DNA of 64,000 nt from Rhabditoides inermis (Eukaryota > Nematoda > Chromadorea > Rhabditida > Rhabditidae), in contig CAWZYM010000263.1 in NCBI GenBank assembly GCA_963966185.1, forward strand, positions 31,001 to 95,000, read 5' to 3'. Under the pieces are notes generated by a model. That model was given only the letters and a program-made list of their open reading frames with translations. It did no database searches and was not told the DNA's origin. Made by a program: the position numbers and the translations under genes. Below are positions 12,282 to 24,697 of the stretch, piece after piece. Positions within the stretch are counted from its first letter, which is position 1, and each line of letters starts with the position of its first letter.

Positions 12282-15200
12282 TCACATCTCCTCCTCCTCG
12301 CTGTTGCTGCTCTCTCTGTCCAGCAGACTCGAGTACAGCACCCCACCCTCGCCCTCCCGACCTGCGCATGCAACAAAGATGAAACACTATCATCCCAAGT
12401 CTCAAACACGATTCAACGCTAAACATTTACATAACACCATCAAAACACAACAGAACACACTTCACCCGCCGCCACTCACCCCTGGGCACAGGGCTGCTGC
12501 TGTACTCGTGGATCTCCTTGAGCCGCATCGCCTTGCCGGCGCTGCGAGACAGAACCACCAGGCACACGAGACACACGAGCAGCTGGAATAAGAGCAGTGA
12601 TCGCACACTTTCCAACACTACCATCCCCCCAGAGACGACGCCTGCCCCCCCCCCCTCTCCCCCAACTCACCGCGGCTAGGACGACGCCGGGTCCGACCCT
12701 GTCGTCGCTGCCCAGCATGCCCGCCACTCCCATCCCTCCCACCAGCACCCGACCCACACAGCTCGGAACCAGCAGAGAGGACACGGCCAGGGCGGGACGC
12801 GGCTGCAGAGACGAGTCCACGAGGCACACCTACAACGTGCGGTAAGTCTCTTCGAGAATCCCCTTCCAAACCGCCTTCTAAAACGGCTGCGAAACATGCT
12901 TTGAAACGCCTTAGACCAAATTTTTGCCCGCGAACAGCTGTTCGCATAGCTGTTTCGTTGACTGACTGCTACTGTACTAAAATATACAAGACCCAATCCA
13001 CTGAAACGTATCAAACGCGTCGCAATAATCAACAAACATGTAGACTCGACTCACGACGACAACTCGGATGAGTGGCAGGGCAGCGACGAGGAGGGAGGCG
13101 ATGAGGTGGGAGGAGGAGAGGAGGAGGAGGAGGGAGCCGACGAGGGACGCCATGAGCAGAGCGTAGGCAGACGAGAACGAGACCAGCACCGGGCCGCTGC
13201 AACGGACAGTCTCTTCCCGGTATAGTTATACATTTGACTACAGACGTGACTAGAAAAAAATACTCATTCATCGTACGGGTGTACGGGATACGGGACCCCT
13301 ATACAAGGTGGTCAGTGAAAATGATCTCCACCTCGAATCCCACGAATACGAACAGAAACGAGAAACGCCTCGCGCGTTCTCGATATTCGATATGGCACAA
13401 CGCCCATCAACAAGCATGTGTTCACGCGCAACTTCAGAACACCACAATACGGAAACAGCAACAACCGACATGGCACTCACGCGATGAGGGCGGCGCCCCA
13501 CCAGAGCGCCTCGGAGGCGCGCCACTCGGCCATGACGGAGGCGTCGGCGGCGGCAGAGTCGAGCAGCGCCTCGCCCGCGCCGCACACCAGGAGGAAGACG
13601 GCCAGGCGGAGGCGACAGCCGCGCGTCAGCGAACCGCCATCCGACAACTGAAACGGCGCGGATATATGCGAGCAAGACTCGTGATGATAATCAAGTGAGA
13701 TGTGAGTGTTGCACCTCATTCAGAGCCTCATTCCGCTCATGTTCATCGTGATTCAACGATCCAACGCATACGCATTTAATCGCCCACGCTCAAGATAATG
13801 CTTTCCCTGGTAATAATATAAAGGCGAAACGTCGGAACTAACAGTTGCTACATCGGCTGAACATCACTTACTCATCATAGATGCGAGCAAGACTCCTACG
13901 CATGTGATGACTACTCGTCGGCAACTATTCTCTAATCCTCATCCTTAATATTTTTTTACAGTTCTCACTCAGTTGAACTTGAACATATTCAATAACAACA
14001 TCGTTCCCTACTTTACGGATTCGTGTCCCCGTGTCAGCCCCTGCACCCGCCTCGATCATGATTCAGTTCTTTCGCGTCTGTCATACACATGAGCTACCTA
14101 CACGCACCGACTCTGCAAGAAATGCACGAACTGCATTCTGACAACCTGTTCCCCCCCCCCCTTCCCATGTCGAGAAAGAGAGAAAGAGAGAAAGAGAGAA
14201 AGAAAGAAAGAGAGGGGGAGAGAGAGAAACAGAGAAAGAGAAATTAGAGAAACAGAGAATACAAGAAAAACACACAAGCACAATGTAATCGCCCCTCATA
14301 AAAAATCGCCAAATCTCGCCGCGTCTGTCACACCAAAATCGGTTCGATCCCGACAAGCAACGCAATCGCGCGAACAATGCACGTGTGCGAACGCAAAGAG
14401 ACAACGCATCCATCATCTATGTCGAAAGTCAATGCCGGCCGACCTTGGCCATTCTCGGATCGGCGCCGCACTGGAAGGAGACGCAGCAGAGGGCGAGCGA
14501 GAGGAGGAAGAAGAGGGCGCAGGCTGAGAGCAGCACCGACGCCGCCAGCGACGACGACGCGTCGCGGTGATACGCCCACCTGAAACTAGTCCATCACACG
14601 TCTCCGAGAAACGCTCCACAACGATTCACAGCCATGCATAAAGACATTATTCAAAAGCTCTGACTGAGAACGTAACTATTCGCACAAACCAATATGCGGG
14701 AAACACTCACTGGACGGGCAGCGTCGTCGTCTCTCTCCTCTCCTCTTTGCGCACAGTAGCCGGGGTGGTTGTGGTGGTTGTGGGTGAAGTAGTAGTAGTA
14801 GTAGCAGTAGTAGTAGTAGTGGTCGTCGTTGTACTAGTACTAGTAGTAGTTGTACTCGTCGTCTCCTCCTTGGTCTCCTCCACTCCGTCTACCGCCGTCT
14901 CGTTCCCTCCGGGCGCCAGCGTCGCGTTCGCGTACGCCTTCATCTTCTCCTCCTCCAGTTGCTAGAAACAAAACGAGCTCAAACCACATTACCACAATCG
15001 AATAAGTTTGCCGCACAAAAAAAATTAGCCATTAGACGGTTCACCAACGTCGGTCACATACGTTTCACAAACACTACACACCACATCTCTCATCTCGTGA
15101 TTACCTGCACTCTGAAGCTCAACGACTGTGGATTGTGATGAACAAAAACTAACAGCAAGTCCTTTCACACTAGATCAGTCAGAAGACTCATTCAGCAATG

Positions 15201-18200
15201 TCAAGTCTAGACTGAAATACTAATTACTAATATAAGAATAAAAGAACTGTACAACAATACGCATTATTCAAGATTCACTCAGAGAACCCGGGCAAATTAG
15301 CGGCAAAAAATCAAGGCTCGGCAAACTAGCAGCAAACGAACGGCAAACCACGCCCCTCGGCTAACTAACGGCAAAGTCCGAATTAGCTGCTAAATTAGCC
15401 GCTAATTCGCCGCATATCATGGCAAGCTCCGCCCACTCGGCAATATCCGCTAACTAGCGGCTAATTAGCCGCTAATTCGCCACGTGTCGGTGTTCAAAAC
15501 GGCAAGCTCTGCCCATCCGAAATTCGCAGCTAATTTGCGGCTAATTTGCAGTACACTTTGCAGCTCCGCCTCTACGAAAAGTTTCGAAATGAAAACAACC
15601 TTTCATATTGTTTGCTGGTTTTTCTGTTTTTTTCTTGTGTTACTTATATATGTTATGTTTATTGATTGGTGCGTTGCGATCCTGAATGTATATCGTTCAT
15701 ATTTACACATACTTATCGGGGACATGCTAGCTAGTGCAAATCGAGGCGGCGGCGCCCATGACGGCGCCCATGACGGCGACCATGACGGCGACCATGACGG
15801 CGGCGGCGGCGCACTAGCTACCATGTCCCCATTGCCTTCTTATCTTTCACATGTTTACTTTTGTTTTGCATTGTTGCAGTCAAACGTGTCAATTTTTCGT
15901 GATCTAGTACATTTCAGATCACTGCAACGTCGCTGGGCGAAAGTACAAGTACACGACGTTCAAGTTTCCAGACCAAACTAGTTCAAGAAGTACAAGCAGA
16001 CGATGTTCAAATATCAAGAGCTAAACTAAATATTGATGTGTTCAGATTATGGTCAATAAAAGTATTTCTTATGTGCATTTTCGAAAATTTGCTGCTAATT
16101 CGCGAGAAGAAATGGATTGTCTAAAGTGGGCGGGGCCTACGCCGATCAAAAAATTCCGCAAATTAGCGGCTAATTAGCGGCGAAAGTATGGCAAACTAAT
16201 AGCGAATTAGCACTAGGTAGTCGCTAACTAGCCAAAACTTTGCGGCTAATTTGCCATTATTTCGCTGCTAGTTTGCCCGAGTCCTCTGAGTCACATACTA
16301 AAATAAGACGCTAATGAGGCTCTAGACTCAATAAACAAGACTATAACACTCTGAAAGCCCACCTCCAGCTCGACCTTCTTGCGCTCCTCGACGTTCTCGT
16401 CCGTCTTCGTCTTCACCTCCGTGATGCCCTGCGCCACCGACGGCCTCAACAACACAATCTATCTATCTCTATCTTCATCTCTCTCTCTATCTCCCTCGTC
16501 AATGCAAGATCATGGCACACTCACTTTTTCGGTTTCACCGCCACCTCGCTGACCGTGTCGTTGCCGTCGTGTCCACCCAGTGGCTGTTCTGCCTCCTCCC
16601 CCTCCCTGCCTCCCTCGCCGCGCATCTCGTTCAGTCTGTCCAGAGCCTCCTGCATACCGGCGATCGAGCGCCGATCGCGCCGCAAATTCAGACCCATCTG
16701 CAACACCGCGTTGCGAGTTCCTTTCTGACGATCAGACCCATGCCGGCCGTTCTCTCAACACCGCCTGATCAGTCAGTTATCAGTTATCAGTTATCAAAAT
16801 CCTATCAGTTATGAAGATGATGCGCACATGAAGATGATGCGACTCAGTGTTGACACGGTGGAAGCTGTTATTGGCAAAAAGAGTGAAACTCGAATATGTC
16901 CCTGATATCGTTTTTTCCACATTACCGATAGACCCATTCACTCGAACTCGAACTGTTTGATGCCGTCGTCGTCGAAATACCAGAATGAAAGAAAATTAGA
17001 AAAACCAAGGTCCCGTGGATTTCATTCGCTTTTCTCTAACTGCCATTTTAATGTACCCAATTCCCAATTAGAACAATATCGACATGTGCTTAAGATCCAT
17101 GAGCAAGATTAAACAACGGAATTCGATTGACGACCACTCCCAGTACCCACCTGTCCGCCCAGCTCCCGTCCCCGGTCGATCCACTCCCTGCCCTGTGGGT
17201 GGCGGGGGAGGGTGAGGGTGGCGGCGGCGGCGATAGACGAGAGAAGGAACAGAGCGAGCAGCCAGCGCACCGACGAGCGACGCTGACACGCCCAGATCGA
17301 GACGCACACTGCAACGCAGCGATCGTCCTCCCAGTCCCCGTCACGCAGCTCTCGACTAACGGTCAATCACCACCTATCGGATAAACACATACGTGCAACA
17401 CATCGGATAATGCTCCGTGTTCCTGATTTTGTAAAGAGCCCCTTTTTTATGACATTGTGCGATGCGGGACTACAAGCTGTCTGAAATTTAATCTGCTCGC
17501 AATGAAGAAAAAAACGACTAGCCATGATACGGCAGCGAGTGAGAAAGTGTCCATCAATCTAAAACCAAATGCATAATCTTCACAGTTTCTCTCTTTCCCC
17601 CTCCTCTCTCTCTCTCTCGACTACCTGACAATCACCACCTATCGGATATACACGCGAAGAGAACTGATTAATAGGAATAGGCTAACCTAGTGAACGGAAA
17701 ACCGCAAAACGGAGATGCGCGAACATCACGCAGTCACAGAATGAGAATGAGAGAAGAATCACGCACCGTATTGCACGACTCCGATGAGCACTCCTTGGAC
17801 CACTAGGAGGAGTAGGAAGGGCAGGTCTCCGGCGAGCAGCAGCCACGCCAGTCCGGCCAGCGAGGAGACCGAGGAGAAGAGCAGCAGCATCGAGTTGACA
17901 CGCAGCACCGCGTGGCGCGCTGAATCAAATCAAATGATTATGATTAAGATTATGATACGGCGAGACCACCTAGAGTCCTGACTACCTAATAAGACTGGTG
18001 TAAGTTAGCACTCAAGCGGGCTGAACGTGGACGAGAGTGACAAACATGCAGTGGAATGAACGGGCTTTTAGGAATGAATTTGACGGAAGACGGGAGATAC
18101 ACTGACCGACAAAGAAGCCGGCTAGCATGCCGGACGCGCTGAGTGCGAGTGCGAGGTGGCTCGTCTGCGAAGAGGCGCCGCGCGCCGCCGAGAACGCGTC

Positions 18201-19269
18201 CGGAGAGGCGTGCAGCGAGACGCCCTAACAACCATTCCCTATCATCACACATACACATCAAAAAAAATGTGGAGAAGTGACATTGTGACATGTGACTGAA
18301 GTTTTTTCGCCGACAAAGCATCGTGGGAGACGGGAAAGCGGGTGAGTCACAAGAGAGACTCACGGTTGCGAAGAAGGCGACGCATATGAGGAAGAGTCGG
18401 CAGGCGGGCGACTCGCTCAGCCGCGCCGACTGACGCTTCCGCGCCGCCGACGACAGCAGCGCGTTCTGCAACCGAAACAACGCGTTCCAGATAAACCATG
18501 GCTCACCGCGCTAGTAACAACAAAAAAGCTTCAAAGTGGCGTGAACAAGAACAATCATATCGCGACTCACCCTGTCGAATATCTCGTCGCCGTCGCTGTC
18601 GCTTGACTCCACCTCGCCGTTGATGTTCACGTCGACGAACCTCCACAGCGATGAATCAATAACATAGAAGAGAAGCGATTCGTACCTGTCGCGCTCGGAG
18701 CGCGTCTTGAGCTTCTTGCGGCCGCCGGCCCCCGCACGACCGGAGCTCCCGCCCGGCAGCGAATCCTTGCGCCGCGGCGACTGCGCATTCGAGTCCAGAA
18801 CTGAAGATTCAATAATACAATTAATGATAATGCTAACAAGATTAAGTTGATATAATATGATAAAAAAAATTTAAACTCACTACCGAGGCGCGAGAGTATC
18901 TCGGACTCGGCGTTGTAGCTCATATCCACCTCCATGCTGAACGCCGCCCAACCATCCGCGTACTCGTCGAAATCACTGATAACAACAGAGATAGGTGGGC
19001 GCGCACAATATAACCATATAGTGAGTGAAGTGAAGTGAGTCAACGAATGTAAAAAAACAGCTGATCGTGGTTGTTCACGGAATATGACGTCAGCAGCGGT
19101 TTGCATGCGTATGCGGTGAAATTTCGCATAGTAATTTCATTCGCCTCTAATTTAATATATAAAAACGAGTAACTTATTGCAAACGAGAAAATAGTAGTCG
19201 AAATTTGTGCAAGTTGGAACATGCCTTGGCAAAATGCCCTGCTCACTACCGTACTCACTTGAACATCAT
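12282..19269 (-). CDS. Polytopic membrane protein, MFS-like, about 16 exons
   Basis: Likely a 12-helix transporter-like membrane protein; the substrate is unknown. The start is MMFNDFDEYADGWAAF: ATG at 19269, with exon 1 splicing phase 2 into 18982. An acidic, serine-rich cytosolic N-terminus of about 120 residues follows (ESSDSDGDEIFDR). Helices then appear in successive exons: 18465-18363 (CRLFLICVAFFAT), 18226-18106, 17920-17767 and 17310-17151. A long hydrophilic linker (16700-16530, 16442-16365, 14965-14710) contains an E/K-rich coiled stretch and a run of about 35 Thr/Ser. A second helix bundle spans 14580-14443, 13650-13492, 13202-13056, 12832-12672 and 12590-12481. The last exon ends SNSEEEEM and stops at 12284-12282. 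Five helices, a large loop, then about seven helices suggest a major-facilitator fold, but I see no diagnostic MFS motif and the family is inferred. The gene is divergent from the zinc-finger gene downstream on the plus strand. One intron holds a 1-kb transposon-like element. Confidence 0.7.
14799..14868 (-). repeat. Thr/Ser codon repeat in the MFS-like linker
   Basis: On the coding strand, alternating ACN and AGN codons give an almost unbroken threonine/serine run in the loop between the two helix bundles. On the plus strand it reads as (GTA)n/(GTN)n. The codon phase is preserved, so length changes would alter only the loop. Confidence 0.8.
15275..16293. mobile_element. ~1-kb terminal-inverted-repeat element in an intron
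   Basis: The left end reads ACTCAGAGAACCCGGGCAAA and the right end is the reverse complement of ACTCAGAGGACTCGGGCAAA; the match extends about 35 bp. Next to both ends are many short GCTAATTAGC / GGCAAA motifs in both orientations, so the ends are internally repetitive. The centre holds a hairpin-flanked minisatellite. A 165-residue open frame (15484-15981) shows no transposase motif. The element is probably non-autonomous. It lies wholly in the intron between the exons at 16365 and 14965. Confidence 0.65.
15718..15830. repeat. 12-bp minisatellite inside a 20-bp hairpin
   Basis: Four copies of a CATGACGGCG(C/A)C unit and GGC-rich flanks lie between GGGGACATGCTAGCTAGTGC (15718-15737) and its reverse complement with one mismatch (15811-15830). 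The core is strongly GC-rich in an AT-rich host element. Confidence 0.85.
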
Positions 19270-20746
19270 AGCTCCTCTGCGTCTATTCCCCGCTCTAGCC
19301 GTCTCGCAGAATGTCACACGGAGACTCCGCCCATTTCATTATATCGATCAGCACCACAGAGTGAAGGACGACATTTTCTATACTTTTAATATTGGATTTA
19401 TATGAAAGATACAAAATCAGTCGTCACTGCGATTACAGCCAAGGTGGATGTGATGGGAATCACGATATCCATTTTGGTAATCGGGAACGGCCGAGGTGTC
19501 GAAAATACAGATTCTTGCGAATTCCCCTTCGTCTAAGCTTCTCGGAATCTTCTTCCTTCATCTCTTTTCCTTTGCTTCCTTTGTTCCCTCACTTTGAGAA
19601 TCATGTTGTAATGGCCCTAGAGTAAGCTTTTTGTTTGTTAAACTAGTAGAACTGGATTAGGGTGATAACGACATGAAATGAGTGGTTTGTTTACGTAGCA
19701 AAATGGTTTTACATATCTGCGCATATCTATTTTTTTCGATAGCTTGTTATCATTTTGCAGAACTTCTGAGAAGGGAGGGTGTGTTTGCGAGAGTTAGTGC
19801 CTGCATTGGAGCGGCGGGCGAGCCACCGAGGCAATCGATACGAGAGAGTGTGTGTCGTGAGAGAGGCGCGGTTGTTAGCGCGCGGCCCCCACAGCCCCCA
19901 CAGCCCCCCCCCCCCCTCCACACTGCCCCGCACATTCATTCTTCACATTCTGTAGCCACAGGAGGCTTGCCTTGCGATGAAATGGCTAACGCGCACATTC
20001 CTATGTTGTACCCCGGTCACTATCAAATGTACAAGCGAAACACAAATGCTGTAAACCGAAGGTGTATTTGCGATAGTTACGTATATAGCTAAATTTCATA
20101 ACTAACTGAAGTAGATCATAAGGTTATTTGATGTGATTCGTGCTGTTAGCACTGTGGAACATAGTTAAATATGTGATATTCTTGTTCTCCCCGCTGATTT
20201 GTGCCGGTGTAATAATAGCGGCTCACCCGTAGTTCCGGTTTGTCAAACGGCCGTGCGCAGAAACCCCGCCCACATTGACTACGGTAGCTATAGGACCCTG
20301 AATTCGCATCTGAGAGGAATTGAAGACAACAGGGATGTTGAGGATAGAGGTTGTAATGTTCGGTTTAGAAATGTTAGTTGCATATAAATTGAAATTTTCG
20401 AATTGTATTCAAGTTCATACGTCCTATTACAACATTGCAAAATTTCGAATCGTTGCATAACTTTTCAGATTATCTTTAGTAACATTCGGGTTTGTTGAGT
20501 ATGTCAGGTGTCAGGGTGTTTCGATCTTTTCATTCTCGTGACCATCACATAGCGAGAGAGAGAGAGAGAGACCAACGTGCCGCGACTTGTGTCTGTTTTC
20601 ATGTCCAATCCTCTTGCACACTACACACGCTCTTTCCTATCGCACCACCATCCTATGATGAAACTGCTCCGCCGTTTATTTCTGTCCACGTGGTTTTCAG
20701 AAACACAGTTTTCGTACAAAAGCGTTTTGCAATAATTCTGTTCCAG
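19270..20746. promoter_or_regulatory. Shared intergenic region of two divergent genes
   Basis: About 1.5 kb separates the minus-strand MFS-like start (19269) from the plus-strand zinc-finger start (20751). A head-to-head arrangement suggests promoters for both lie here. Visible features are a C-rich run at 19888-19920 (CCCCCACAG repeats and a 14-C run), a (GA)n patch near 20552-20570 and a TTCTGTTCCAG acceptor at 20746. No TATA or initiator element stands out. Confidence 0.4.
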
Positions 20747-20750
20747 GATT
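20746..20750 (+). promoter_or_regulatory. Splice acceptor 4 nt before the zinc-finger ATG
   Basis: TTCTGTTCCAG ends at 20746 and is followed by GATT and then ATG at 20751. In nematodes an acceptor this close to the start usually marks spliced-leader trans-splicing; a 5' UTR intron is the alternative. Confidence 0.5.
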
Positions 20751-23382
20751 ATGGTAGACGTGATGACGTCACCGACACTTGACAAACCCGTGGACGACGA
20801 TTTTGAGGACGGAGAGCTGCCCGAGGAGGGCGAGATCACTGACGACGATGAGCCCAAGAGTGAGTGTAATTCGCGTGCGCTCTTTTCATGACCATCTTTT
20901 TGTTTTGCAGTGGAGATGGATACGGCGCCCCCACCCGCTCCCGCCGCCCATTCACCCAAGCCGAGCCCCGCCGCCGCCGCAGAGGCGAGAAGCCGCATAC
21001 CCCCGCCCAACGCCACCCGACCCAAGAGGTTCTTCGGAGAAATCGAGAAGCCAGCGGTCAGTCAGGCATCCAAGCCGTTTTTCAGATGGGGATGGGTGAA
21101 AAGGACGCTGGGTGGAGAAGAATCGAGAAGACATGTCACACACACAAATGAAGTGATTGGGACAGAGAACACTTGCTGGAAAAGTGTATGGTGTATGGGC
21201 ATCCAACAAGGTGACCGCAGATTTCAACAGTATGGAATGGGTGTCATAGTTACGAAAGAGTGTGGGTGAGAGAAGCCTGAAGAAGATTAGCACATACCAT
21301 ACAAGAGCAAAGGAGAATACGATTTCCGATAAGACCATAAGACAGGCAAACGACAAGCGACTTGAAAAGAGAGGAGTGGGAAATCATACTCTGATTGTGA
21401 CGTCATCAGTCACTTGTTCAGGAGTCTCCGGCGGACGCGTGGGCGAGCCGAGTGAGCGGCGGCCGGGACCAGGACTACCGCACGGGCCGCGACCACGGCC
21501 CCGGACCGGCGCACATGGACGGGCCCAACCTATTCGGAGACGACATAGACTATAGGGAGGGACGCGGCGCGCCCGACAGGAGGTGAGTGTGCCATGTTGA
21601 ATTTGTATGACACTGACGACCGTTTGGCTCTTTTCTGTTTTGTTTGTACTATTTGTGGTCTAGGCGTCGCCGCACCCCGTCTCCGCCGTTTGGTGGCGCG
21701 CCTGCGGGCGACGGCTACCCCGACTACCCGATGGCGAAGCGCGGACGGCAGTCGCCCCCTGGAGGACACGGCGGCCCGTCTGCCGACCCGCCGCACTTTG
21801 CCGGGGGTGGAAGAGGAGGTCCGCCGTTCCGCGGACGTGGAGGCGGCTTCCGCGGCCGCGGACGCATGCCGCCCCACCTCACCGCCCGCACCATATGCAA
21901 GTTCTTCCGCGAGGGTGAGTATTTGAGTGACTAGAGTGTGGTTCTAGCCACAATTTTTGTTTGTGGTTTTATCGTTTCATTTGCAGGCTACTGTCGCGAC
22001 GGCGATCACTGTGTGTACTCGCATCGCGCCGAGGACTCGCTGCGCAAACCCGAGCTGTGCAAGTTCTACCAGAACGGATACTGTAAGAAGGTGAGTGCAT
22101 GTTTTCGAGTTATCGCTCTATGTGTCCGATGCTGCCTGTTGACTATATGTGTTTTGTATCATTGAATTGTTGTCGTTTTGCTATTCTCGCTACCGTATCC
22201 CCACACTCTTATCGCATGTACACTTGTGTGGTTGCAGGGTCTGACGTGTCCGCTGCTGCACGGCGAGTGGCCGTGCAAGCCGTTCCACCAGACGGGACAG
22301 TGCGCGCGCGAGCCCTGCCCCTACAGCCACGTGCCGCTCTGCGAATACACCCAACCGCTGTTCGACAAGATGGTCGCCCTGGAGGAGGTGCGTACAGTGT
22401 ATAGCCGAATGGCGTGATAAATCGACGCGTGTTAGGTATGACTTGCTGGCTGATGGAACGATCTCGTTTCAGCACGTTCAGCAGCACGTGGCTGCGCGCC
22501 GGCGAGTGCTGCTGCCCGGCGGCCCTCCCGTCCCGGCCGCCGCCCCGCCCCTCATCGTCGCCCCGCAGGTACGCCACACCGGCACACTGTGTTCTGAATG
22601 TGCTTGATTGATTGTTTTAGGTGGCTGAGCCGATCCCCGGCAACCCGCTGCCGCCGCCGTCAGTGGTGGTGCCGACGCTGGCTGCGCCCCCTGCTGCCGC
22701 CGCTCCCGCCCATCCTCATCCCCTGCACTTTCCTCCCGCCGGTCCGAGCTACTCGCCCAATGGCTATGCCAGCCCCGCACACCACCACCACCACCCGCAG
22801 CAGCAACATGCGCCTGCGCAGCCGCACTACGGCTACCAGCCCGGTCCGGCAGAGGTGAAGAAAGAGGAGCCGGCGATCGAGACGAGCGGCGGGTTCAACA
22901 TTACGGCCATGCTGGCGCAGATTGCGGGCGGCCGGCCGAGCGAGGTGAAAGCGGAGGTGAAGGAGGAGCCGCGCGCGGAGGAGAGCCCCGCCAGCCCGCA
23001 GCGGGAGTCGTTCGTCGAGTGGCGGCTGGTGGAGGTGGACTGTCCCAAGGTGTACTCGACTGTCGCCGCCGACTCGCACGCCGCCGCCCCCAAGAGTGAC
23101 CCCAGACTGGACAGGGTGCTCGCCAGTCAGTTCGACGCCGTGTCGTCGCTCATTGCGGCCGCGCCCGTGGAGATGGCTGCTACGACAGCGGCCGCCGCCG
23201 CGCCCAAGCCCGCCGATCCTCGACAGGTGTGTCCACCTTTTCACTTTAGTCGTTCACATCTCAACGTTGCCGTTTAGATGCGCGATCCGCGGCGGCGTCC
23301 GGACGAAAGGAGAGGGAGCGACGAGCGGCCGGTGGCTGGAGGCTGGATGCCGCAGATACGCGGCAGCGATGCGGTCGCGTAG
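20751..23382 (+). CDS. CCCH zinc-finger protein, ZC3H4/ZC3H6/ZC3H8-like
   Basis: Nuclear RNA-binding protein. Vertebrate ZC3H4 and fly Su(sable) act in co-transcriptional termination and decay of unwanted transcripts, and the same role is inferred here. Nine exons join in frame: 20751-20832, 20911-21057, 21422-21582, 21663-21914, 21987-22090, 22238-22388, 22473-22568, 22621-23226 and 23279-23382. The order is an acidic N-terminus (DFEDGELPEEGEITDDDEPK), an R/G-rich segment (GGRGGPPFRGRGGGFRGRGR), then three CCCH fingers: CKFFREGYCRDGDHCVYSH (CX7CX5CX3H), CKFYQNGYCKKGLTCPLLH (CX7CX5CX3H) and CKPFHQTGQCAREPCPYSH (CX8CX4CX3H). The finger spacing, the HGEWPCKPFHQTG linker and the trailing LFDKMVALEE match the ZC3H4/6/8 triad. 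The C-terminal part has a P/A/H-rich region, WRLVEVDCPKVYS and SDPRLDRVLASQ, echoing conserved C-terminal DPRL segments. The stop is at 23380-23382. Confidence 0.88.
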
Positions 23383-23727
23383 CCCCGCGTTGACATCCCT
23401 TCTGCTCACTCTCACAGGTCACACCCACACCCCCCCCCCCCACACACGCCCTGCCAGTCTTCGCGCGCGCATTCGGTTCTCATTTCCCCGTCCCTCTCAG
23501 TTCTCATTGATGTGCTATCGAGTGTCGCTTGTTGTTACGAGGAGTTATTGATCTATGGTGTAGTTTCTGTCTGTATGTGTCACAGTGTTATGAATGAGGA
23601 TTACTAAAGATGATTAAAAAAAAGATAAATATTATGTCTCATTACGAAAGTGCAATCGCAGGAAGCAACGGATTATTGCAGATTAGTTGTCGTAGTTACT
23701 GGGTGGATGTGGGTGGATAGACTTACT

Positions 23728-23998
23728 ATAATATTATTCTGGAGATAGTTCGCCAGATTACGGTAGGAAAATCGATCTACCCTCGAGTCGCATTCGATCT
23801 ACCTTCTAGTCGTGAGGAGACCCAAGCGCGCGCTTTCAAACGATAATATTGATCAAAGAAGCCGGCATGCGAATCAAAGAGGCCGCGCGACACTCGACCA
23901 TTTGTCCGCGCTGTCTGGCCTCTCTCGCTCGAAACTGAGTTTCGTCAACTGACCCCGGCTGGCAATAACAGAAACTATCCACCAGGCGGCGACTATAA
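23728..23998. repeat. 271-bp dispersed repeat, copy 1
   Basis: Nearly identical to 53460-53730 on the same strand, with about ten differences by eye. The sequence includes AGTTCGCCAGATTACGGTAG, paired CGATCTACC blocks, AAGCGCGCGCTTTC and a GC-rich GGCCGCGCGACACTCG stretch, ending CAGGCGGCGACTATA. No coding frame and no obvious terminal inverted repeat. A diverged relative lies near 55680-55855. Confidence 0.85.
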
Positions 23999-24697
23999 AG
24001 TTTGTTCTGATAGTTCATTTGTCTGGCAATATTGTATTGAGGAACAGGGATTTTTGTTAGTTGAAAAACATACATATGTGCGGGAAGAACTGCCATCTGA
24101 AACAAAGAAAACCTCGCAGATGTATCGGCCATCGGTGCACAGCATCAGGAGACCAAGGAAAGAGTCCACGTACTCCACTTGTCCTGCGTACACTGCTCTT
24201 CTTGTCCTTCGTACGCCCGTTGTTCATCACCACATACTTCTTCACGAATTTCAATCGCTGCTCTTTTCCGCGAGTTCCTCCAGCATCCTCACTGCATCCG
24301 AATGTGAACGTGCAAACAGGATAATTTCTTCAGCATAGCAGAGATGGGTGAGCTGCGGTGTTTCAATATTTAGTTCCTTTCTAAGAAAGTCAGCATTATC
24401 CTATTATCCATTACGGAATGATGAAAAAAGTTGTCAACCTGCTTGGTTACTTCTTATTGAGGATTACGATAAGAGAGTTTATCCATGTTCATCTTGCCAA
24501 AGTGAGAGAGTGGGGAGAGACGTGAGAGAGCGAGGTTACCAGATGTATAATATGCTTCCATATGCGAAATTACCGCTTGTCAGTGTGAAACTATATAGTT
24601 ACTTTTTCTTTTACATTTATGATACAACTGGACTAACTGAGGAGAAAAACTTCGAACTTGATCACGAATTGAAACGAACTCGAAAAGGAACATTGAT

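Noticed and set aside
15484..15981. 165-residue frame inside the intronic element, with a helix and HDG repeats
   Set aside because: The repeats come from the minisatellite, no transposase or other motif is visible, and the frame overlaps the repetitive ends.
19682..20092. 136-residue plus-strand frame between the divergent genes
   Set aside because: Composition follows the C-rich run, no splice context or family signs; likely intergenic.
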